DNA from: Asticcacaulis sp. UBA2476
GTDB lineage: Bacteria; Pseudomonadota; Alphaproteobacteria; Caulobacterales; Caulobacteraceae
Assembly (NCBI GenBank): GCA_002342035.1
Contig: DDPE01000002.1
Coordinates: 1-53,850 of the forward strand
Direction: 5' to 3'
Length of the DNA: 53,850 bases
Below the pieces are notes generated by a model. It saw only the letters and a list, made by a program, of their open reading frames with translations, did not search any database and was not told the DNA's origin. This document shows positions 1-7,787 of the stretch, piece after piece. The position numbers and the translations under genes were made by a program. Each line of letters opens with the position of its first letter. Within the stretch, counting starts at the first letter, position 1.

Positions 1-654
1 AAGTTTACGCGCCGCCATGGCAGCGCGGGCCAGAGCCGGGTTATGGCGCAGGCTTGTTCGGTGATCCCCTTCGGCGCGGGCGATGGCGGTGGTAATCTCG
101 TTCAGCGCGTCGTGTAACTGGGTGCGGGTGGTTCTGGAAATCTGGTCTGAGCGATAGGCTATCAGAAACTGGCGTAGATCACGGTCGCAGGCCGGATCAT
201 CAAGTTGCCAGAACTTGGTCTCAGGCGGTTCCGGCACGCGGTCACCGGCCAGCGGATGGATACGATGACCGCTTTTCAGGGATAAGGCTGGCGCGGCATA
301 GTCGAGCAGGATGCTGGCGCGCAATTCTCGCAGGAAATGAGCGGCACTGTGGGAATCCTCGAAATAGCCGAGCGCATAGCCCCAGGCGGTCAGGCGCTGC
401 GCATAACGCTCAACTGCACCGCCCAAAGCCAGATCGAATGGATCGTCATGGACAATGCGGTGGTCGATATCGGGGGCCAGTTGCGGCTGATCTTCGGGCA
501 GGGTGTCAGCCCAGTCCAGCCACGCCTCCAGGCGGGCGTTTGACCAGTCGCGCGGGGCCAAAACCTCATCATAACCGCCTGGCCGTTCGATAAAGCGGTC
601 TTCGAGACTGATGTCATAGATCAGGCGGTTGGAAAAATCCGACTCTAAGCGCAT
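1..654 (-). CDS. Unrecognised protein, N-terminal 218 residues only (truncated by window edge)
   Basis: The frame stays open from an ATG at 654 down to base 1, so the C terminus lies outside the window. The protein begins MRLESDFSNRLIYDISLEDR and is soluble in appearance, with no signal peptide or membrane segment. It is rich in Asp, Arg and Leu and contains an AWLDWADTLP stretch near residue 45. I do not recognise a domain with confidence. I have a weak, unverified memory of similar N termini on Caulobacterales proteins annotated as TSCPD-domain or adenosylcobalamin-dependent ribonucleotide reductase-like. The nearby DnaA-box-like sites would suit such a role but do not prove it. The gene is divergent from the NDUFA12-type gene, with about 270 bp between them. 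Confidence 0.7.
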   Translation of the reverse strand, partial: MRLESDFSNRLIYDISLEDRFIERPGGYDEVLAPRDWSNARLEAWLDWADTLPEDQPQLAPDIDHRIVHDDPFDLALGGAVERYAQRLTAWGYALGYFEDSHSAAHFLRELRASILLDYAAPALSLKSGHRIHPLAGDRVPEPPETKFWQLDDPACDRDLRQFLIAYRSDQISRTTRTQLHDALNEITTAIARAEGDHRTSLRHNPALARAAMAARKL

Positions 655-708
655 GGCGTCGTGTCCCGTGCAATGTGGGCTAGGGGGCAATCCTAGGGCC
701 GCATTAAC

Positions 709-781
709 CACTTATCAATAAATGTAGTTGGTTCGGGTCTTATATCCACAACATATTGATCGGCTGGGCGGGTGTGGATAA
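709..781. promoter_or_regulatory. Candidate DnaA boxes and a CtrA-like half site in a divergent promoter region
   Basis: TGTGGATAA at 773-781 is an exact reverse-orientation match to the classical DnaA box TTATCCACA. ATATCCACA at 741-749 matches 8 of 9 positions in the opposite orientation, so the two sites face each other across about 23 bp. Upstream, the region around 710-725 reads TTAACCACTTATCAA, one base short of the CtrA pattern TTAA-N7-TTAA. The sites lie between two divergent genes, 55 to 130 bp before the start of the truncated gene on the minus strand. The matches are seen in the sequence; regulation by DnaA or CtrA is inferred. Confidence 0.4.
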
Positions 782-927
782 TTAAAGTCACCGGCGCGAT
801 ATGAGGAAATTTCAGGGACTGTGGCTTTACCTCGGCATCGGGGATCACTATAGTAACTGCAAGTTTTTATGATCTGCCGGGTCTGTGATTCACGGGTGTG
901 AATGGGGATTTTCGGATCAGTTACAGG

Positions 928-1329
928 ATGTTTGCCGTGTTAGCTAATATGTTTACCTGGTGGAGCAGTGCTACAATCGGAACCTTATGGACAATTGGCC
1001 GTCTGGGCAAATTTGTCGGTTCCGATGAGTTCGGCAACAAATACTACGAAGCCCGCGACACCAAGGAAAGCTATGGCGACAAAAAGCGCCGTTTTGTGAT
1101 CTACAAAGGCTATGCCGATGCCTCAAAAATTCCGCCCGATTGGCACGGCTGGATGCACTATGTCTATGATACGCCGCCGTCGGATACGCCACTGCCGCGC
1201 AAAAGCTGGGAGCAGCCGCATATGCCGAACATGAGCGGCACACCTTTGGCGCAATACCCGAAGGGCTCGCTCAACGCGCAGACTGATCGTCAAAAATCGA
1301 CCGGCGATTACGAAGCCTGGAAACCGTAG
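928..1329 (+). CDS. NADH:ubiquinone oxidoreductase accessory subunit, NDUFA12 family
   Basis: This is a small accessory subunit of respiratory complex I of the NDUFA12 (B17.2) family, common in alphaproteobacteria and mitochondria. It sits at the matrix/cytoplasmic arm of the enzyme at the inner membrane and is thought to aid assembly or stability. Family signatures seen are FTWWSSATIGT near the N terminus, KFVGSDEFGNKYYE, RRFVIYKGYADASKIPPDWHGWMH, and a Pro-rich C-terminal part. Length is about 133 residues, normal for the family. The frame is open from an ATG at 898, but family members start only a few residues before the FTWW motif, so 928 (or 949) is more likely. It is followed 12 bp later by the DUF2155 gene, a neighbour pair often seen in alphaproteobacteria. 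Confidence 0.88.
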   Translation: MFAVLANMFTWWSSATIGTLWTIGRLGKFVGSDEFGNKYYEARDTKESYGDKKRRFVIYKGYADASKIPPDWHGWMHYVYDTPPSDTPLPRKSWEQPHMPNMSGTPLAQYPKGSLNAQTDRQKSTGDYEAWKP

Positions 1330-1341
1330 GCGCAGAGCGAC

Positions 1342-2109
1342 ATGGTCAATAAACCCAAAACCGGTAAGTTGAAAACAAGGCTCCTGTGGGGGCTTGTGCC
1401 GGTTATGGCTGTGGCAGGCGTGGCGATTGCCCAGATACCGCCCGATGAAGAACCGCCCGCACGTCAGGGACGGTATGTCGATTCCCAGAACTACGACCCT
1501 GAGCCCTATTATGTTGATGGGGTTGAGTTTAAGCCCTATGTCCCGGAAGGGGCGCGCAAGGCGAGCAACCGCACAGACACCCGGCCTGTTGCCCCGCAAG
1601 CGCCACCGGCGACGCGCGGCATCGCCAGCGGCCAGCCTGTGCCGGCAACGTCATCTGATGCGGCTACGTCGGCGACGGTGGCCGCAGCACCGGCCTTGAA
1701 GGGGGCCGTTGGGGACGGTGAACAGGCGTCTGAGGCCGTCGAAGTGCCCAAGGTTCCGGCCAAGCGCCAGCGTCATGGTGCGGCTATCATACAGGCGCTG
1801 GATAAGGTCACGGCCGAAACGGTGCGGTTTGAAGCGCGGGTCGGTAAACCTGTGCGCTATAAGGGCCTGATCTATACCGTCAAGGCGTGTGAGACGACCA
1901 CGGACGAAGAGGCGCAACCGGACATCATCGCCTATATGGAAGTGCAATCCGCGCCGCAGATCACCGAAACCACCAAGATCATGCCCAAGCCCAGGTCGAT
2001 TTTTCGCGGCTGGACCTATGCCTCGTCGCCGGGCCTTAATGGGCTTCAGCACCCGGTTTATGATGCGTGGGTGATTTCCTGCCGCGCGCCCTTAGTCCGC
2101 CAATCCTAG
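1342..2109 (+). CDS. DUF2155 domain-containing secreted protein
   Basis: A 255-residue protein of unknown function. Residues about 14-30 form a hydrophobic signal-like segment ending in AIA before QIPP, so export is likely. Residues 35-140 are a Pro/Ala-rich low-complexity linker. The C-terminal 110 residues carry the DUF2155 domain: ALDKVTAETVRFEARVGKPVRYKGLIYTVKAC, then SIFRGWTYASSPGLNGLQHPVYDAWVISC. The two Cys residues of that domain (VKAC and VISC) are present and could form a disulfide. The gene is probably cotranscribed with the upstream NDUFA12-type gene. Its last 18 bp overlap the convergent aat gene. The family is almost restricted to alphaproteobacteria and its function is not known to me. 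Confidence 0.85.
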   Translation: MVNKPKTGKLKTRLLWGLVPVMAVAGVAIAQIPPDEEPPARQGRYVDSQNYDPEPYYVDGVEFKPYVPEGARKASNRTDTRPVAPQAPPATRGIASGQPVPATSSDAATSATVAAAPALKGAVGDGEQASEAVEVPKVPAKRQRHGAAIIQALDKVTAETVRFEARVGKPVRYKGLIYTVKACETTTDEEAQPDIIAYMEVQSAPQITETTKIMPKPRSIFRGWTYASSPGLNGLQHPVYDAWVISCRAPLVRQS

Positions 2110-2742
2110 GGCCTTGAGGGCGGTTCGGCCGTCAGTGCGGGCGGGCAGATCATAAAAATCAGCTTCAATGGTAAGGGCCTGTTTGAGGCGATCGTGATAC
2201 GCTGCCCGATCGATTTCCTCTGTGCCGAACTGTTTAAGATGATCGGTCTGAAACTGGCAATCCAGCAGGCTGTAACCGCCGCTTTTGAGCCGGGCCAAAA
2301 GATGCACCAGCGCGATTTTGGACGCGTCTGTGGCGCGTGAGGCCATACTTTCTCCGAAGAACGCCCCGCCGATGGCCACACCATAAAGCCCGCCGACCAG
2401 CCGGTTGTCATGCCAGACCTCGATGCTATGGGCCAGACCACGCGCGAACAGTGCCTGATAAAGGCTCTGGATCGGATGGCTGATCCAGGTATTTGGTCGG
2501 TCATTAGCGCTTTCGGCGCACAGTTCGATGACCTGACTGAAGGCCGTATCGACGCGCACTTCAAACGGTGTGGTGCGCACCGTGCGCCGTAACCGCGAGG
2601 GGACATGGAAGGCATCAAGCGGCAATATTCCGCGCTTAGGCGGATCGACCAGAAATAGGTAGTCGTCATCCCTAGCATCCGACATGGGGAATATGCCGTT
2701 GCGATAGCTGTCGATCAGGTCATCAAGCGTAAAATCAGCCAC
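2092..2742 (-). CDS. aat: Leucyl/phenylalanyl-tRNA--protein transferase
   Basis: This cytoplasmic enzyme transfers Leu or Phe from aminoacyl-tRNA to N-terminal Lys or Arg of proteins, creating an N-degron for ClpS/ClpAP. Family motifs are YRNGIFPM near residue 13, the GGLYGVAIGGAFFGESMASRATDASKIALVHL core, and LLDCQFQTDHLKQFG. Length (216 aa) fits the short alphaproteobacterial form. The start is a GTG at 2742 preceded by GGCGGGAT as ribosome binding site. It is the last gene of the minus-strand aroQ-accB-accC-aat cluster, 50 bp after accC, and its 3' end overlaps the convergent DUF2155 gene by 18 bp. Confidence 0.93.
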   Translation of the reverse strand: MADFTLDDLIDSYRNGIFPMSDARDDDYLFLVDPPKRGILPLDAFHVPSRLRRTVRTTPFEVRVDTAFSQVIELCAESANDRPNTWISHPIQSLYQALFARGLAHSIEVWHDNRLVGGLYGVAIGGAFFGESMASRATDASKIALVHLLARLKSGGYSLLDCQFQTDHLKQFGTEEIDRAAYHDRLKQALTIEADFYDLPARTDGRTALKALGLAD

Positions 2743-2792
2743 GGATATCCCGCCTTAATGAACGGGTGCCAGAGCTACTGGAAGCAAGGGCT

Positions 2793-4145
2793 TTACGCCC
2801 CTGCTTCCTGAGCCTTGATCCAGTTTTCCAGCCAGTGAATGTTGTAGTCACCGCTCTGGATGTCTTTTTCATTCAGCAGGTCAACAAACAACGGGATGGT
2901 TGTGTCGATACCGGCCACCACGATTTCCGACAGGGCGCGCTTGAGGCGAGCCAGGGCTTCGGGACGGTCACGACCATGCACGATCAGCTTACCCACCATC
3001 GAGTCGTAATAGGGCGGGATCGCATAGCCGTTATAAATGGCCGAATCCATGCGCACCCCTAAGCCGCCGGGGGCATGGTAATCGGTGATCGTGCCGGGTG
3101 AGGGCACAAAGGTACGGGCATTTTCAGCATTGACGCGCACTTCTATCGAGTGGCCTTTGATGGTGATATCATCCTGGGTGAACGATAGCGGCAAACCCGC
3201 CGCGATGCGGATCTGTTCACGCACCAGATCAACGCCGGTGACAAACTCGGTCACTGGATGTTCGACCTGAAGACGGGTGTTCATCTCGATAAAGAAGAAC
3301 TCACCATCTTCGTACAGGAACTCAATCGTACCGACGCCGAGGTAGCCAATCTTACGGATAGCATCGACGACGACCTTACCGATCTTGTCACGTGCGGCAT
3401 CGTCAATAGCGGGCGAGGGCGCTTCTTCGAGCACCTTCTGGTGGCGGCGTTGCAGAGAACAATCGCGTTCCCCAAGATGCACGACATTGCCTTGGCTGTC
3501 GGCGATAACCTGAATTTCGATATGGCGCGGCTTTTGGAGGTAGCGCTCCATATAGACCGTGCCGTCACCAAAGGCGGCAGCGGCTTCGGATTGCGCGCTC
3601 ATCACCGCTTCGGACAAGGATTCACGGTCCTTGGCGACCTTCATGCCGCGACCACCACCACCGGCGGCAGCCTTGATGATCAGCGGGAAGCCGATGTGTT
3701 CGGCGGCCGCCAGAGCTTCCTCGACCGTGGCAACGCCACCATCGGAGCCCGGAACAACCGGGATACCGGAATCCTTTGAGGCTTGCTTCGCGGTAATCTT
3801 ATCGCCCATAAGGCGGATGTGCTCAGGCTTCGGGCCAATAAAGGTCATGCCGTGAGCACCGACGATTTCGGCAAAGCGGGCATTTTCCGACAAAAAGCCA
3901 TAGCCCGGATGGATCGCCTGTGCGCCGGTGATTTCGGCCGCGGCGATGATCGACGGGATATTCAGATAGCTTTTGGACGCGGCGGGCGGGCCAATACAGA
4001 CGCTTTCGTCGGCCAGATGGACATGCATAGCATGACGGTCGGCTTCACTGTGCACGGCGACGGTCGCAATGCCCATTTCCTTACACGCACGAATGACGCG
4101 AAGGGCGATTTCGCCACGGTTGGCAATGAGAATTTTATCAAACAT
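2793..4145 (-). CDS. accC: Acetyl-CoA carboxylase, biotin carboxylase subunit
   Basis: AccC carries out the ATP-dependent carboxylation of biotin on AccB, the first half-reaction of acetyl-CoA carboxylase, which makes malonyl-CoA for fatty acid synthesis. At 450 residues it is the normal size. The N-terminal domain begins MFDKILIANRGEIALRVIRA. The ATP-grasp region has the glycine-rich loop AAAGGGGRGMKVA near residue 165, and the catalytic region reads EMNTRLQVEHPVTE. The gene starts 7 bp after accB, so the two are certainly cotranscribed. The carboxyltransferase subunits AccA and AccD are not in this window. Confidence 0.97.
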   Translation of the reverse strand: MFDKILIANRGEIALRVIRACKEMGIATVAVHSEADRHAMHVHLADESVCIGPPAASKSYLNIPSIIAAAEITGAQAIHPGYGFLSENARFAEIVGAHGMTFIGPKPEHIRLMGDKITAKQASKDSGIPVVPGSDGGVATVEEALAAAEHIGFPLIIKAAAGGGGRGMKVAKDRESLSEAVMSAQSEAAAAFGDGTVYMERYLQKPRHIEIQVIADSQGNVVHLGERDCSLQRRHQKVLEEAPSPAIDDAARDKIGKVVVDAIRKIGYLGVGTIEFLYEDGEFFFIEMNTRLQVEHPVTEFVTGVDLVREQIRIAAGLPLSFTQDDITIKGHSIEVRVNAENARTFVPSPGTITDYHAPGGLGVRMDSAIYNGYAIPPYYDSMVGKLIVHGRDRPEALARLKRALSEIVVAGIDTTIPLFVDLLNEKDIQSGDYNIHWLENWIKAQEAGA

Positions 4146-4152
4146 CTGTGGT

Positions 4153-4632
4153 TTACTCGAACGCGATCAGAGGCGCGCCAAATTCGACGGGGGCTGCGTC
4201 CGCCACCAGAATTTCTGCCACCACGCCGTCCTTGGGCGACGGGATCGGGTTCATGGTTTTCATGGCCTCAACGATCATGATGGTTTGACCGGCCTTAACG
4301 CGATCGCCGACCTTGATAAACACAGGCGCGCCGGGTTGCGGCGACAGATAGGCCGTGCCGACCATAGGCGATGACACCACATCCTTGGCGGCAGCTTTCG
4401 GGGCCTCAGCGGCGGGGGCAGCAGCCGGGGCTGCGGCTTGCGGTACCGCCACGGGTGCGGACGCCACAGCGTAGGTCGCCGCAGGGGCCGCGGTTAGTTG
4501 ACGCGCGACGCGGATCTTCAACTCACCCTGTTCGACTTCGATTTCGGACAGATCCGTTTCCTTGAGGATGTCCGCAAGCTTGCGTACCAGACGCGGATCG
4601 ATGGGGTCGGAGGAACCTTTGGGAGAAGACAT
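4153..4632 (-). CDS. accB: Acetyl-CoA carboxylase, biotin carboxyl carrier protein
   Basis: AccB carries biotin on a lysine and shuttles the carboxyl group between AccC and AccDA. The 159-residue protein has an N-terminal helical part (residues 10-45), an Ala/Pro-rich linker (about 47-84), and a C-terminal biotinyl domain. The biotinylation motif is EAMKTMNPI with Lys125 as the acceptor; it has a Thr inserted relative to the textbook EAMKM, which is common in alphaproteobacteria. It lies 26 bp after aroQ and 7 bp before accC on the same strand. Confidence 0.97.
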   Translation of the reverse strand: MSSPKGSSDPIDPRLVRKLADILKETDLSEIEVEQGELKIRVARQLTAAPAATYAVASAPVAVPQAAAPAAAPAAEAPKAAAKDVVSSPMVGTAYLSPQPGAPVFIKVGDRVKAGQTIMIVEAMKTMNPIPSPKDGVVAEILVADAAPVEFGAPLIAFE

Positions 4633-4658
4633 TTTTTTACCTAAAAGCTTGTTAATTC

Positions 4659-5102
4659 TTATGGTTGTTCAATAAGGCGCAGAACCGCCGATATGGCCAG
4701 TTCATAACCAATGGGACCGAAACCTGCAATCACCCCTTTGGCCACATGAGACACATAGGTGTGATGGCGAAACGCTTCGCGCGACGCCGGGTTGGACAGG
4801 TGGCATTCGATGATCGGAACGGTCAGGGTTTTCAGCGCATCCAGCAACGCCACTGAGGTATGACCGTAACCGGCGGGATTGATAATGAGCGCCGCAGCAT
4901 CGGTGCGGGCCTCATGAATCCAGTCGATCAACTGGCCTTCATGATTCGATTGGTGAAAGACCAGATCAAAACCGGCCGCCGATGTCAGGGCTTCACAGGA
5001 CGCCTTGATGTCGTCAAGGCGAGTATACCCATAAATTTCCGGTTCCCTGACCCCAAGAAGGTTGAGGTTGGGGCCATTAAGGACATATATGGACTTAGAC
5101 AT
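4659..5102 (-). CDS. aroQ: 3-dehydroquinate dehydratase, type II
   Basis: AroQ dehydrates 3-dehydroquinate to 3-dehydroshikimate in the shikimate pathway. The 147-residue protein has the type II signatures NGPNLNLLGVREPEIYG with Arg19 and catalytic Tyr24, SNHEGQLIDWIHEA, NPAGYGHTSVALLDAL, and ECHLSNPASREAFRHHTYVS with the catalytic His. The open frame runs on to a start at 5165, but the family begins immediately before the IYVLNGPN motif. The ATG at 5102 has GGCGGTG as a ribosome binding site, so the shorter start is chosen. It heads the aroQ-accB-accC-aat cluster. Confidence 0.95.
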   Translation of the reverse strand: MSKSIYVLNGPNLNLLGVREPEIYGYTRLDDIKASCEALTSAAGFDLVFHQSNHEGQLIDWIHEARTDAAALIINPAGYGHTSVALLDALKTLTVPIIECHLSNPASREAFRHHTYVSHVAKGVIAGFGPIGYELAISAVLRLIEQP

Positions 5103-5180
5103 GACACCGCCAATTGACTGGACGGTTCTTGTATCGTGTGAAACCCGCGTCCACAAGCCGAACATCGGTGAAACGGCGTG

Positions 5181-5220
5181 AAAAGTGGCCGAAATGGGCC
5201 GAAAAGCGGCGAAAAATGGT
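5181..5220 (+). repeat. Degenerate 10-bp tandem repeat (four copies) running into the thiS start
   Basis: Four consecutive decamers, starting at 5181, 5191, 5201 and 5211, share the pattern GAAAaGGGCC (for example GAAATGGGCC and GAAAAGCGGC). The array ends across the proposed thiS start codon at 5216. It sits between the divergent aroQ and thiS genes, where a promoter or leader would be expected. Function is unknown. Confidence 0.6.
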
Positions 5221-5416
5221 AAAAATCATGCTGAATGGCGAATCCAGAGAGGTTGGCGCGGCGAATATTCTGGCCCTGATCGAAGAGATCGGAATCGAAG
5301 CCCGTAAGCTGGCGGTCGAGCAGAATCTCGAAATCGTGCCACGTTCTCAGTATCATGAAGCGGCTATTCATGACGGTGACCGGATTGAGATCGTTCATTT
5401 CGTCGGTGGCGGGTAG
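5216..5416 (+). CDS. thiS: Sulfur carrier protein ThiS
   Basis: ThiS is a small ubiquitin-fold protein whose C-terminal glycine is converted to a thiocarboxylate that donates sulfur to ThiG for thiazole synthesis in the thiamine pathway. The 66-residue product starts MVKIMLNGE and ends HFVGGG, giving the required C-terminal Gly-Gly; length matches the family. The frame is open from 5114, but homologues start at the MVKI position, so 5216 is chosen; there is no strong Shine-Dalgarno site. A VOC-family gene follows after 15 bp, then thiG. No TPP riboswitch is evident in the 113 bp before the gene. Confidence 0.9.
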   Translation: MVKIMLNGESREVGAANILALIEEIGIEARKLAVEQNLEIVPRSQYHEAAIHDGDRIEIVHFVGGG

Positions 5417-5431
5417 TAGGGTCGTGATGAA

Positions 5432-5791
5432 ATGTCTCAACTGACACTCTTGGTTTTGAGGGCCAAAGCGCCTAATGAATTGGCCCGATTATATGCGTTG
5501 TTCGGATGCTCGTTTGTCGAGGAAAGCCATGGTAACGGCCCTTTTCATTTGAGCGCAGAAATTGGTGGGCTTGTCTTGGAAATATATCCTCGTGGTGAGA
5601 GTGACCCCAATACCGGAGCTGTTAGGCTAGGGTTCTTAGTCGAAAACTTAGAGGCGGTTTTGGCTAAAGCCGAGGTCACAGGGGCCAGATTGCTGAAATC
5701 ACCCGCATCAAGTCCTTGGGGATTACGAGCGGTAATAGTGGATAGTGAGGGACACAAAATTGAACTCACTGAAAAGTTAGAGAGCGAATGA
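5432..5791 (+). CDS. VOC (glyoxalase/bleomycin-resistance fold) family protein between thiS and thiG
   Basis: A 119-residue single-domain protein of the vicinal oxygen chelate superfamily. It shows the usual opening strand (LTLLVLRAKAPNELARLYALFG), a central LVLEIYP strand, and a C-terminal half with VRLGFLVENLEAVLAKAEVTGARLL and a closing DSEGHKIELTE, whose Glu is a typical metal ligand position. The substrate cannot be told. The gene is about 50 % GC over 5461-5760 by my count, against roughly 60 % in sampled lines of thiG. It sits inside the thi operon and its stop overlaps the thiG start as ATGA. This suggests insertion of a foreign gene that has kept translational coupling. Confidence 0.85.
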   Translation: MSQLTLLVLRAKAPNELARLYALFGCSFVEESHGNGPFHLSAEIGGLVLEIYPRGESDPNTGAVRLGFLVENLEAVLAKAEVTGARLLKSPASSPWGLRAVIVDSEGHKIELTEKLESE

Positions 5792-6585
5792 TGGCGGATA
5801 CGATCACTGATGTAATTTCAGACACATGGACCGTTGCGGGACGGACGTTTTCATCGCGTCTGATCGTCGGCACTGGCAAGTATAAGGACTATGCCCAGAA
5901 CGCGGCGGCAGCGCGCGCATCGGGCGCTGAGATCGTCACGGTCGCCGTCCGCAGGGTCAATTTGACCGATCCGAACCAGCCGATGCTGATGGATTACGTG
6001 AAACAAGATGAGTTCACCTATCTGCCCAATACCGCCGGATGTTTTACCGGCGAAGATGCCGTGCGCACGCTTCGTCTGGCGCGTGAAGTCGGCGGATGGA
6101 ATCTGGTCAAGCTTGAGGTGTTGTCCGACCCCAAGACTCTCTATCCCGATATGGAAGAAACCCTGCGGTCGTTAAAACTGCTGGTCACAGACGGGTTTGA
6201 CGTGATGGTCTACTGCTCGGACGATCCGGTCTACGCCAAGAAACTGGAAGAGGCGGGGGCGGTTGCCATCATGCCGTTGGGCGCGCCGATCGGATCGGGC
6301 TTAGGTATCCAAAATAAAGTCACCCTGCGCATTATCATTGAGAATGCCAAAGTGCCGGTGCTGGTCGATGCCGGTGTGGGCACGGCGTCGGATGCCGCCG
6401 TCGGTATGGAACTGGGCTGCGATGCCATCCTGATGAACACCGCCATTGCCGAGGCTAAAGACCCGATCCGCATGGCCGTGGCCATGAAGCACGCGGTCAT
6501 TGCCGGACGTGAGGCTTACCTGGCCGGGCGTATGCCGAAAAAGCTTTATGCCGATCCGTCATCGCCGTTGGCGGGCTTGATTTAA
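5788..6585 (+). CDS. thiG: Thiazole synthase ThiG
   Basis: ThiG condenses 1-deoxy-D-xylulose 5-phosphate, dehydroglycine or iminoglycine, and sulfur from ThiS thiocarboxylate into thiazole phosphate for thiamine synthesis. It is a TIM-barrel enzyme; the Schiff-base lysine is Lys108 in GGWNLVKLEVL. Other signatures are LIVGTGKYKD, NTAGCFTGEDAVR, MPLGAPIGSGLGI (phosphate/DXP binding) and VDAGVGTASDAA. Length 265 aa is normal. The start may be either of two adjacent ATG codons (5788 or 5791); the first overlaps the VOC stop. The 3' end overlaps the convergent glycosyltransferase gene by 4 bp. Confidence 0.96.
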   Translation: MMADTITDVISDTWTVAGRTFSSRLIVGTGKYKDYAQNAAAARASGAEIVTVAVRRVNLTDPNQPMLMDYVKQDEFTYLPNTAGCFTGEDAVRTLRLAREVGGWNLVKLEVLSDPKTLYPDMEETLRSLKLLVTDGFDVMVYCSDDPVYAKKLEEAGAVAIMPLGAPIGSGLGIQNKVTLRIIIENAKVPVLVDAGVGTASDAAVGMELGCDAILMNTAIAEAKDPIRMAVAMKHAVIAGREAYLAGRMPKKLYADPSSPLAGLI

Positions 6586-7715
6586 GCCATATCTGTCAAC
6601 GCCTCGCGCCATTGCTGGGCGATGGCGGCGGGGACAAAGCGCGACATGGCCGCCGTCATTTGGGTGCGGCGGTCTTGGCGCTCATCTTCCGGCATATCGA
6701 TTAGTCGGATCATGGCGGCGGCGATCTCGGCTTCGTTTTCAGCATCGACGCCCAGAGCCCCATCGCCCGCCACTTCTTCAAGCACACTGTCCTTGGTGAC
6801 CAGCGGCACCAGCCCATAACGAATGGCCTCGGCTACCGGCATCCCGAACCCTTCCAGAAGGCTGGGCAACACAAAGCCTGAAGCATTTTGATATAGCCAG
6901 GCCAGTTGGGCGTCCGAGACATATTTCAGCATGACCACGCCTTTGGTCTCAATGGCTGCCTTTTGGACCGCCTCAAAACCGGGCTCTTTTGAGCCGCACA
7001 GCACATAGGTAACGCCGCGTCGCGCAAGGCCTGACTGCGTAAACGCTTTCATCGACCGGATCTGGTTCTTACGGGTGCCCAAAGCGCCGACGGTGAGCAA
7101 AAATGGGCCTTTGACGCCTTCGACCGGTTCAGCTTCTCCGCCGGAGACATCCTGACGGATGGCGGGGTAGATCACCCGCTCACTGGCCAGTTTCGCCCCC
7201 GGATAACACGCGGCGAAAGCCTTTTGCGTGGCTTGACTGACGAAGATGACGTGCGGGCCAACGGCGGCGATTTGTTTATAGATATGATCATATATCGGGC
7301 GGGTGTTGGCATCGAACAGATCAGGGTGCGTGATCGGGCCGACATCATGGCAGATGACGGCATCTTTTGCGCTAAGGCGGGTTGAGGGAATACTGAACGG
7401 GTCCATATGCAGCAGGGGCCGCGCCGGCCGGTGCGGCGGCAACAGCCCGAACGGGCCGCCCAAAGCCTTACCCGTTACCTGAAGGTGCTGGATGCGGCCC
7501 AAGGCCTTACCAAACAGGCGCTGAGGCGGGGTCTTGCTGTGGTAATAACCGTAATAGGTTTCTCCCAGCAGATCGTCGCAAGCCTCGATAATATCCTTAC
7601 CGATGAAATACTTACCCGTCCGGTTATAGATGGACAGGGAAAATTCGACGTCGAACAAAGGGGCGGCGGCAGATTGGGTCAAGATCGGTCCGAGGTTTTG
7701 GAGGCTAAGGCGCAA
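6582..7715 (-). CDS. Glycosyltransferase, GT4-like (GT-B fold)
   Basis: A 377-residue retaining glycosyltransferase of the family 1/GT4 type. The C-terminal Rossmann domain has GPFLLTVGALGTRKNQ (donor-domain start, near residue 205) and the nucleotide-sugar motif SLLEGFGMPVAEAIRYG near residue 287, which holds the E-x7-E pattern. The N-terminal acceptor domain includes CHDVGPITHPDLF and VIFVSQATQKAFAACYPG. No signal peptide or membrane span is visible, so it acts in the cytoplasm or at the inner membrane face. The acceptor is unknown. No other polysaccharide genes are adjacent. It stands 72 bp downstream of the DsbA-like gene on the same strand. Confidence 0.88.
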   Translation of the reverse strand: MRLSLQNLGPILTQSAAAPLFDVEFSLSIYNRTGKYFIGKDIIEACDDLLGETYYGYYHSKTPPQRLFGKALGRIQHLQVTGKALGGPFGLLPPHRPARPLLHMDPFSIPSTRLSAKDAVICHDVGPITHPDLFDANTRPIYDHIYKQIAAVGPHVIFVSQATQKAFAACYPGAKLASERVIYPAIRQDVSGGEAEPVEGVKGPFLLTVGALGTRKNQIRSMKAFTQSGLARRGVTYVLCGSKEPGFEAVQKAAIETKGVVMLKYVSDAQLAWLYQNASGFVLPSLLEGFGMPVAEAIRYGLVPLVTKDSVLEEVAGDGALGVDAENEAEIAAAMIRLIDMPEDERQDRRTQMTAAMSRFVPAAIAQQWREALTDMA

Positions 7716-7787
7716 TCAATGATTGCTTTAGCCAACCCTACCATAGCCGATCTTAAAAACCACTGAATTGTCGCGGTGCAGCAAAGC

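Noticed and set aside
5103..5215. TPP riboswitch before thiS
   Set aside because: The region is only 113 bp, lacks the conserved TPP-binding elements and is mostly a decamer repeat.
5432..5791. Transposon or insertion sequence as vehicle of the VOC gene
   Set aside because: No terminal inverted repeats, no transposase and no target duplication are visible around the gene.
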